Assembly: GCA_029582265.1 (NCBI GenBank) | Contig: CM055823.1 | Span: 22,765,290-22,829,289, forward strand | Origin: Zoroaster sp. YZ-2022 | Lineage: Eukaryota > Echinodermata > Asteroidea > Forcipulatida > Zoroasteridae | Direction: 5' to 3' | Length of the DNA: 64,000 bases | Position numbers and translations under genes: made by a program | In this document: positions 56,521 through 64,000 of the stretch, in pieces | How the letters are laid out: every line of letters starts with the position of its first letter | Numbering within the stretch: the stretch's first letter is position 1 | The notes under the pieces: model-generated | Told to the model about the DNA's origin: nothing | Seen by the model: only the letters and a program-made list of their open reading frames with translations | The model's database searches: none

Positions 56521-56855
56521 ACAACTGCGCTGCAAGAAAACGGGAAAAATTCTCGCTCTGGGAAACACATCCGTTCTGGAAGAATGATCTCGTCATGGAC
56601 GTTACCACTCTGCAGGTTGGTTGAGGAAAGTCATTTTGAAAATCATAGTGACAGTGTGATCACTACATTTAGAGGCCCTTCTGTTGATTTCAATAGCATT
56701 GGGTTTGCTGTAGACTGAAGACGCTGACGTCATGCTTTGAATGGTTCGTGAATTACACCAGGTACCTGCCGCCATGTTTTCCGGAGATTAAACTTTGACC
56801 TTGGTTTGTGTGACGGCAAAGAATGATGGCAGATCTTTGGTACAATGTATCCAAT
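56521..56855. other. Spacer between minisatellites
   Basis: No gene or element recognised. Confidence 0.4.
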
Positions 56856-58074
56856 GAAATCCTTGTAAATGGTATGGCCGGAATGGTATGATACATGTAG
56901 GATGAAGACAGGGGACTAGTCTATGTTTGCTGATGCAATCCTTGTAATGGTATGGCCGGAATGGTATGATAGGATGAAGACAAGGGACTAGTCTATGTTT
57001 GCTGATGCAATCCTTGTATGGTATGGCCGGAATGGTATGATAGGATGAAGACAGGGGACTAGTCTATGTTTGCTGATGCAATCCTTGTAATGGTATGGCC
57101 GGAATGGTATGATAGGATGAAGACAGGGGACTAGTCTATGTTTGCTGATGCAATCCTTGTAATGGTATGGCCGGAATGGTATGATAGGATGAAGACAGGG
57201 GACTAGTCTGTGTTTGCTGATGCAATCCTTGTAATGGTATGGCCGGAATGGTATGATAGGATGAAGACAGGGGACTAGTCTATGTTTGCTGATGCAATCC
57301 TTGTAATGGTATGATAGGATGAAGACAGGGGACTAGTCTATGTTTGCTGATGCAATCCTTGTAATGGTATGGCCGGAATGGTATGATAGGATGAAGACAG
57401 GGGACTAGTCTATGTTTGCTGATGCAATCCTTGTAATGGTATGGCTGGAATGGTATGATAGGATGAAGACAGGGGACTAGTCTATGTTTGCTGATGCAAT
57501 CCTTGTAATGGTATGGCCGGAATGGTATGATAGGATGAAGACAGGGACTAGTCTATGTTTGCTGATGCAATCCTTGTAATGGTATGGCTGGAATGGTATG
57601 ATAGGATGAAGACAGGGGACTAGTCTATGTTTGCTGATGCAATCCTTGTAATGGTATGGCCGGAATGGTATGATAGGATGAAGACAGGGGACTAGTCTAT
57701 GTTTGCTGATGCAATCCTTGTATGGTATGGCTGGAATGGTATGATAGGATGAAGACAGGGGACTAGTCTATGTTTGCTGATGCAATCCTTGTAATGGTAT
57801 GGCCGGAATGGTATGATAGGATGAAGACAGGGGACTAGTCTATGTTTGCTGATGCAATCCTTGTAATGGTATGGCCGGAATGGTATGATAGGATGAAGAC
57901 AGGGGACTAGTCTATGTTTGCTGATGCAATCCTTGTAATGGTATGGCTGGAATGGTATGATAGGATGAAGACAGGGGACTAGTCTATGTTTGCTGATGCA
58001 ATCCTTGTAATGGTATGGCTGGAATGGTATGATAGGATGAAGACAGGGGACTAGTCTATGTTTGCTGATGCATT
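56856..58074 (+). repeat. 72-bp minisatellite, ~17 units
   Basis: The unit runs from GATGCAATCCTTGTAATGGT through GGATGAAGACAGGGGACTAG to 'tctatgtttgct'. The first unit is diverged (aatgaaatcc, extra 'catgta'). One unit near 57297 lacks 14 bp, and single-base losses alternate. 72 is a multiple of 3, so the minus strand stays open over several units (57692-58120); no protein is claimed. Confidence 0.96.
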
Positions 58075-58199
58075 TTATTTTGAAATCTGAATTGACCAAC
58101 ACATTCCAATCACCATGCATGCCGGTGATGCAAAGATGAACCCATTACCTAACAAAACTCACATGATAAGCACATCATTTCCTATCATGCATACAGGGG

Positions 58200-58330
58200 C
58201 AGAGCCGTATATTGAGAGAGTTGCGACATGGCGAGTACCGGTTTTTCTGGTCACGTGGTCTATGGGCGCCATTTTGGGTCCTCAAAAAGTTTTTCCCGCG
58301 ACATGACAGCAGGAGGAACGTAAGGTACGT
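58200..58330. promoter_or_regulatory. Candidate promoter-like patch
   Basis: A short GC-richer patch holds CACGTG (E-box, about 58253), a GCGCCATTTTG (YY1-like) sequence at about 58265, and 'aacgtaaggtacgtgc', which could be a splice donor region. No gene is recognised on either side. It may simply be another repeat. Confidence 0.25.
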
Positions 58331-58343
58331 GCATGTTATAGCA

Positions 58344-58492
58344 TTAGTCCGAATGCTTCTTCTGTTCACAAACAGTCTCCTATTTTTGGAATAATTATGT
58401 AATTTGTCGCTGTGAACAATGCGACAAATTACATAATTATTCTAAAAATAGGAGACTGTGAATAGTGTGAACGGAAGAAGTATTCGGACTAA
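58344..58492. mobile_element. Near-perfect hairpin, ~70-bp arms
   Basis: TTAGTCCGAATGCTTCTTC at the left and its complement at the right (to 58492) enclose arms that pair through 'gtctcctatttttggaataa' and 'aattatgtaatttgtcgc' to a 10-nt loop at 58411-58420. The right arm has small differences (gtgaatagtg). It is probably a foldback MITE; a target duplication is not evident. Confidence 0.85.
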
Positions 58493-58763
58493 CTTGTTAA
58501 CGTCGTTAGTTTCTATAGTAATATTAATGTGTGGCGGTCGGAGCTGAGGCTGTGCTAATTTCTCTATAAATAATCTAACGTTAACGTTGGGGAAAATGTC
58601 ATTGCTGCTGTGCTTGGAGTCCCATGTCAAAACAAGTCAGGAAAGGTTTTAAATTGTAAAGATTTCGATATATTCCAGAAGAAGGAAAGCTCGGAGTGGA
58701 AAGTTAACGTCAACTGACTCGGTTAACTTGAGACTCACAAACTGACACAGTAATGACAGCGAG

Positions 58764-58831
58764 TTGCCCCATAAATGTAGCACGGACACGCCCATAGGCC
58801 AAGGGGCGTGTCCGTTACATTTATGGGGCAA
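58764..58831. mobile_element. 68-bp hairpin, TTGCCCCATAAATGTA ends
   Basis: TTGCCCCATAAATGTA at the left pairs with TACATTTATGGGGCAA at the right, and the inner ACGGACACGCCC pairs with GGGCGTGTCCGT around a short loop, with a 3-nt bulge. A compact hairpin, probably a tiny MITE. Confidence 0.85.
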
Positions 58832-61080
58832 GAAATGTTAATGCCAATGGCGTATCGGGTCAACTCGCACTCCAAGTACAAAAGTCAACTCGTACCCAAG
58901 TCAACTCGTACCCAAAACATCTTACCCACCAGGTCATTTTGTATACGCAAAAAGAAATATTAATTAAGGACATAAAATAGGGACGCAATACTGGCATGAT
59001 GCGCATATGTTCCCGACCCCAGTGCTCGAGGCAAACATATTTTCTTGTACTCTTTTTTTTTTTTGTAGCCTAAATATCCTAGTAAAAATACATTTGTGCA
59101 GAGTCATGAAAGCTGCACGTACTGAATTTGAATCTTCCGTAAACATTTTGCTACAATATTTTTTTTGTCTAAGGAGCCGTCGTTTTTATTGTCAATAAAA
59201 AGGGCAGGAAAGAACATGAAGAATGTTGAACCCAACGTCTGAAACTTAACGTTAATGCTAGCCTAAGTAACACCAACAGTTAACTCTTTCTAACGTTAAG
59301 CATGTGTTTTAGCAGACGACAAAATGGCCACCACCTCACTGGTGTGCTTACATTTATTGCTCCAAATCTTGTTTCTATCATCCTTTAAAAGAAAATGTGA
59401 TATTTGTCATATTTGGATTGATTCTTCACAAAGCCAATATGGTTAATCGGTTAACCGCACTGCATTTTAAAAACATAGAATTCAAAAATGGTAGGAAATT
59501 AAGGTAGTAAAAAGGATTAGATGTTAAATTTATGTTATTCACTATCTGGTAAAGTTTGTGGATTGATAGAAGAGATGGCGACAGATTTTGTATGTGGTTA
59601 TTGCACAAAAAAGGTAGCATAAATTTTCTAGTTTTCGGATAACCAAGCAGTAAAAATTAACTGAGTAAGCGTTGCAGCACATAAAAAAAATTGACAGGAA
59701 ATTAAGGAATTTAAAAAAAATTCATTCATTCACCCATAGTTTTGCCTATTTAACAATATTACCCTGTCCCCTCCCCAGAGAGCAAGTGGGCATTGGTGGT
59801 AACACAATGTAGGCCTAAATAGCATTCTTTCTCCTTTGTGAAATAAAATGTTTTTTGTTATGAAGTCTATTTGTTGGCAGTGGTAAAGCAGTTAAGCACA
59901 GAAATGTATTCCTAGTGCCACAATGCTAGCAACAGGTCACGTGAGACACTGACATTTATTGGAGAACACAGTTTGGCTGTATGTGGTTTAAGTTATTTTG
60001 AACATATGAATATTTTTAAAATTTGGTTGATGTGTTACCCACTGTGTTACTAATAAAAAGCACCTCAGGTTGACACAGGTCTCTTGGTAATGTGCAGTAT
60101 CTGTACTTTGATCCAATAGTGCCGTTGTGGGTGGTTCGATTCCACTGGTGCTTTGTTCAGAACTTGTGAGGTACACTGACACAATGATAATGAAAAAAGG
60201 AGAAAAAAGTCTCAGCCATGAGAACATTAAGTCCAATGGCCTTGACCATGGCACCCCATACATAATATTGATTGAATACTCAATGGGTTTACTCTTTCAA
60301 CTAGTCAACTCATTTATTATTTTTTCTTTGAGACATTTTCAAACATTGTAAAATGTAAAAATAAAGATTCAATTGGATAATGTGTACAGAAGTTTAAAGG
60401 GAGTGTGCAACACTGGTAATTATCAAATTATTTAAAACTTACTTGGTGTAAAGTTAGTACAAGTATTAATCATCCTTTCTGAAGTGCATTATGTTAAAAC
60501 ATGTTAAATCATCCAAATGTACACAGTACACCTAATAATATTTTGACAATAAGTTACAATGTTGTTAAAAATTACAGCACCTCAGACAACATTTTTTCTA
60601 CCATCAAGTAATTTTGAAATATCTAACTCCATTCTCCATGTACATCAGAGAGAAAAACAAAAATTGCAATCCTTTATCTCAGTATCAGAGCTTCATCTTA
60701 AAATAATAATCCTGTGTAAATATTATTGAACAAAGATTTTAATATTTAGTTGAGATGTTGTTCATTGTGTTAATTCAAACTTTGTTTTTTAGAAAATTGT
60801 ACATTACGTTTTCAGCCTAATAATAGACAACAGGGTGGCTATTGTCATGCTGATCATTTAATGCATATTTCAATGGTTAAATATTGTTTACACCATCCTA
60901 TTGAAATGATGTAACAATCACCATAGAAACAGCAGATCAATACAACACACCCACAACTGAGTTGTAACCCCTCAAGCTGAAATCTTTAAATTGTAGCTAC
61001 ACAATGTGTAATGAAAATTTTGAATTGCAATCAGATTATAATTGTGACCAAATACCACTGATTCCCAAGACACATAAAAG
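58832..61080. other. Non-coding stretch
   Basis: Three short repeats 'agtcaactcgtaccca' lie at 58880-58916. A B-box-like GGTTCGATTCC occurs at 60135-60145 without a convincing tRNA. 'tttaaagggagtgtgcaaca' at 60395 resembles a repeat end but has no partner here. No gene recognised. Confidence 0.35.
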
Positions 61081-61111
61081 GAATTTGTTTAACCCTAAAT
61101 CCTCCAAAATC

Positions 61112-61199
61112 CTCTTTGCTAAAGTGAAGGATTTTGAAGGATTGAGGTTACATGCTACATGCTCTTTGCTAAAGTGAAGGATGTTGGAGGATTGAGGTT
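61112..61199 (+). repeat. Short tandem duplication
   Basis: 'ctctttgctaaagtgaagga' recurs at 61112 and 61161, each followed by 'tttgaaggattgaggtta' or 'gttggaggattgaggtta'. A third partial echo lies at 61386 (gaaggattttggaggattca). Confidence 0.8.
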
Positions 61200-61920
61200 A
61201 TTAGGCATACTTGCCTTTCCATGGCACATTTACATCCATGTTTGTTGTAGTGATTGCAAGGTCAGTGCTTGGGTCAGTGGACACTGTTTATTGATCCATG
61301 CATGCAGGAAGGGCCCCTGGCCATGTACATGTATATCACAGATTATAAACACGTGTGCATACATGTCATGTGCTTGCTTTACTACTGAAGGATTTTGGAG
61401 GATTCAGGTTATGTGTAAGCAAATGGGCCTAGGGAGTTAGGGTTAAAGTAAAAGATAAAAAAATAAAAAGAGAAAATGGAGATAAAATGTCCGGAACCAT
61501 GCATCAGATACATCAAATTATCTGATAATTATTATAATGTTCAGGCCATTTCTTTTGAAAAGTTTTAGACAGACACTAAATCAGTGGGTAAACATAATGG
61601 CTATATCAGGGGGAGGGGCATGTGAACCAACTGCATGACTTCCTCTCGAAACAACACAAAATCTAATTGTAATCTGTATTAATGGAAAGAGACAAATGGA
61701 AATTGCTTTCAAACCAGTCTGAGTTGGTCTTAGATAGGTTTTTTTTTTTAGGTTGAAGGTGCAGGAGATGCGAATATGCTGCCTCACTCTTGATGAGATG
61801 TCATCACTCCAAATGTAGAATATGATGCATCAAGCAAGACAAGCAGTGACAGAAGTGTTCAGTTTCTAAATGGGAAATAAACAAGAAAAAAAACATTGTA
61901 ATGTCATATATATATATATT

Positions 61921-62292
61921 TGTGACCAACTCTGTGAAAATGAGTCACAAGTCGCAAATTTGAATAATTGCGATTTCTATGTGGCTTTTAATATTTTATT
62001 GATTGAAACTGACATCAATTTCAATCAATAAAATATTAAAATCAATTATTTTTTGTGAGTAGGTTGTTTCATTTCTGTCATTTGTTTTCCTTTCGAATGC
62101 TTGTTTTCCTAAGAATTCAATTGCGTTAATTATGCAAATTATTGATTATTAAAAATGGATATCTCCATAATGCAATATGTCACACACCTCTAACATATAC
62201 CAAATTTAAACTGATGTACTCTTTCCAGCCACATAGAAATCTCAATTTGTCAAATTTGTGACTTGTGACTCATTTTCACAGAGCAGGTCACA
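61921..62292. mobile_element. MITE with TGTGACC ends, ~65-bp inverted arms
   Basis: Left TGTGACCAACTCTGTGAAAA through 'gatttctatgtggct' (61921-61986); the right arm is the complement, from 'agccacatagaaatct' to 'cagagcaggtcaca' (62228-62292). Inside, 'taatattttattgattgaaa' pairs with its complement to form a second hairpin (about 61988-62041). No coding content. A (TA)n run abuts the left end. Confidence 0.88.
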
Positions 62293-62305
62293 TTTTACAT
62301 TTTTG

Positions 62306-62372
62306 ACATTTTAGCCTGTAATTTTGTAAAGCACCGGGAGCATGTTTATATGGATTTAGCGCTATTTAAATG
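62306..62372 (+). mobile_element. LINE/SINE-type tail, copy 1
   Basis: 'gacattttagcctgtaattt' then 'tgtaaagcaccgggagcatg', 'ggatttagcgctatttaaat'. The GCGCTATTTAAAT ending resembles L2-clade tails. Near-identical copy at 63057-63128. Confidence 0.7.
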
Positions 62373-62544
62373 TGACCCAGTCTTACAAAATGAGTCTGAA
62401 GTAGCCAGAGCTGCTTTTATGTAACACACCCTTATACATGTTTTATCACAATGTGAAACAATAGAAAATGTTAATGAATTTCACTCCTTTAAATGTCTTT
62501 ATTTACAAGATACCGACATCTGTAAACAGTTAATAAGATTAAAC

Positions 62545-63025
62545 ACCCCTCAGATCCAAAGAAGTGGCTTTAATTCTTAGATGATATTCCACAACTCATT
62601 AACAATGTGAAGGCTGCCCTCGTCAGTGGTCATGTGCTCACAATGGACCCTGATGTTGTTAAATAATTCAAGCTTCCATCTAGCCATGCAAGTATCACTG
62701 CAGTAAAAGATCTGGCTACCTTCCAAGATGACAATGAGTTAAACAACTCACCCATAACTCATCCATGCCATCCTAACACCTTCTCACTTGAAAGTATCAA
62801 ATGCCCTTAGCCTCTTAAGCCATTCAGTTAGTGCCAGTGTGCGTTATATGGTAGAATGTGAAGGGAGAAGCACCAAGAATCTCACTACAGCATGGCATGG
62901 TTCCTTGAGATCATGAATCACTGGTTTGACATTGTGTCAAGCATGCAGGCATCCTGTCACGGTATTAAGCAAGCTCCATCCTGACAAGCATGCAGAGGCG
63001 ATTCAGTTTCTAAAAGATATAAAAA
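62545..63025 (+). pseudogene. P-element/THAP9-type transposase relic
   Basis: Pieces across frames: DPKKWL*FLDDIPQLINNVK, ALVSGHVLTMDPDVVK then FKLPSSHASITAVKDL, SASVRYMVECEGRS, and AWFLEIMNHWFDIVSS. They follow, in order, the catalytic-domain landmarks of P-type transposases (D-V-P-H-L-I-K-N, then 'K-F-x-L-P', then 'N-x-W-F-D-x-x-N-S'). Several stops and frameshifts make it dead. The THAP DNA-binding domain is not in the window. It is flanked by two copies of the tail at 62306 and 63057. Confidence 0.65.
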
Positions 63026-63056
63026 AGAAAATATTGTAATGTCACACATATTTGAC

Positions 63057-63128
63057 ATTTGACATTTTAGCCTGTAATTTTGTAAAGCACTGGGAGCATG
63101 TTTATATGGATTTGGCACTATTTAAATA
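63057..63128 (+). mobile_element. LINE/SINE-type tail, copy 2
   Basis: Partner of 62306-62372 ('tgtaaagcactgggagcatg', 'ggatttggcactatttaaat'). The sequence before it ('cagtttctaaa...attgtaatgtca') is also similar to 61860-61905, so a larger block is repeated. Confidence 0.7.
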
Positions 63129-63625
63129 CATGCCTTTTCACAATGCGAAAATTCACAGGATATTGATATGTACTTATAATTTTATATGTAAGTTTAAGAT
63201 GAAGATGTGTTTGTTTTACTTAGCTAAATTCCGTCACAAATTTCCAGCCATTTTATTAATGTTATTGCTGGATATTTTCTTAATACAATATTTCTTATTA
63301 AGAGTATTTTATGCACAATGTGAGTTCAGCAAATGAGAAAATGACCAACATCTCGGTCATAATTTAATGAAAGAGTGCAGGCCCCATGATACAGCCACCA
63401 CTTTTCTCTCTTGACTCTACTCTAAAAAGACAAATAGAAATACCACCATATTTCCTGAAAAATATATGATTGGCTAACGTAGAGGACAAGCTAGTAAATG
63501 AGAGGGAAATGTAGTAATTAATCAAGGCCTGATGGGACGAGTTTGGTTTTGTGCAAATGCTTGCAAGAATACAATTTGTGCACAATGTGATACTGATAGG
63601 CTGGCCTGGCTACCATCAATCATAC

Positions 63626-63651
63626 CATGGAGGTAGAATTCTACCTCCATG
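63626..63651. repeat. 26-bp perfect palindrome
   Basis: CATGGAGGTA at the left and TACCTCCATG at the right around GAATTC. Confidence 0.95.
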
Positions 63652-63710
63652 ATCATACATACTGCTAGTGCTAAGTGCTAGCTGCTTACTGACTTGTTAC
63701 TGTACTGAAG

Positions 63711-63735
63711 CATGGAGGTATTTTATACCTCCATG
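63711..63735. repeat. Second CATGGAGGTA hairpin
   Basis: CATGGAGGTA, a 5-nt spacer TTTTA, TACCTCCATG. Together with 63626-63651 it may mark the two ends of a ~110-bp element (63626-63735). Confidence 0.92.
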
Positions 63736-64000
63736 ACTGAAGTAACAGTTGTAGGCGCGGCAAGGCCTACAAATATAATCTTTTGGGGGAACATTCATTC
63801 TATCATTTCCAAAAAATTCAATGAATCTAAAATAATATGCAACTGTTGTTAAATAATTAAAAATAGCCTACCTTAACCTTCATCATGACCGTAAACTTCC
63901 ATCATGTCCATGGTGATCATGGTCATGACCGAGCTACGTTAGCCTGTTGATCGACCTTCAACTTATCCTGGAGACATTTCAACAACGAGGGAAGATTTCT
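63736..64000. other. Non-coding window end
   Basis: No gene recognised. Short 'catcatgacc/atggtgatcatggtcatgacc' dyad at about 63880-63930. Confidence 0.35.

Noticed and set aside
57692..58120. 142-codon minus-strand frame of 24-residue repeats
   Set aside because: By-product of a 72-bp unit divisible by three; ends arbitrarily at the array edge.
60127..60165. tRNA gene suggested by GGTTCGATTCC
   Set aside because: No matching acceptor arm or good A-box upstream; at most a decayed SINE head.

Overview
This is nuclear DNA of an animal, AT-rich and dense in repeats, with no intact host gene that I can defend. The repeats point to a marine invertebrate deuterostome, most likely an echinoderm: tRNA-headed SINEs with L2-type tails that end in (ATT)n, G-rich hAT MITEs, TTAA-flanked MITEs, gypsy elements primed by tRNA-Ser, and a Tx1/L1-like LINE. 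That placement is inference from repeat style; I have no species-level marker. Nothing here is prokaryotic.

Layout. 1-6.7 kb: non-coding DNA with two TTAA-flanked MITEs, a SINE nested inside another SINE, a third SINE, and a short minus-strand exon that looks like a signal-peptide first exon with a GTAAGT donor (4134-4203). 6.7-15.5 kb: an element with inverted arms of about 1.73 kb carrying a 20-bp minisatellite; a complete hAT transposon (9319-13488, matching ends, perfect 8-bp target duplication, intact 807-aa transposase) sits in its centre. 15.5-20.3 kb: non-coding, with a scattered GTCACGCGAGTCAC motif and a tandem duplication. 20.3-27.5 kb: a 2.3-kb segment that recurs at 33.9-36.3 kb, joined to a decayed LINE (three zinc knuckles, APE endonuclease, reverse transcriptase). 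29.1-31.3 kb: the 5' half of a decayed Ty3/gypsy element (LTR, tRNA-Ser primer site, gag, part of pol) split by a hAT MITE.

31.3-43.0 kb is a satellite built on the 18-bp perfect palindrome AAGTCATAATTATGACTT, arranged in longer modules with a recurring non-palindromic box. It is interrupted by a solo-LTR-like piece, three duplicated SINE tails that have each grown into about 0.45 kb of (ATT)n or (GTTATT)n, the second copy of the duplicated segment, and a LINE 3' end. 43.5-46.1 kb is a TTAA-flanked element with an acidic open frame. 48.0-51.6 kb is an unclassified unit whose two ends are both GGTGTT/AACACC hairpins. 52-64 kb holds four minisatellites (21, 59, 35 and 72 bp units), several hairpin MITEs and a P-element/THAP9-type transposase relic.

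The elements record an order of events (SINE in SINE, hAT in long-arm element, MITE in gypsy, LTR in satellite, empty and filled sites in the two duplicate copies). Only the hAT element looks potentially functional.
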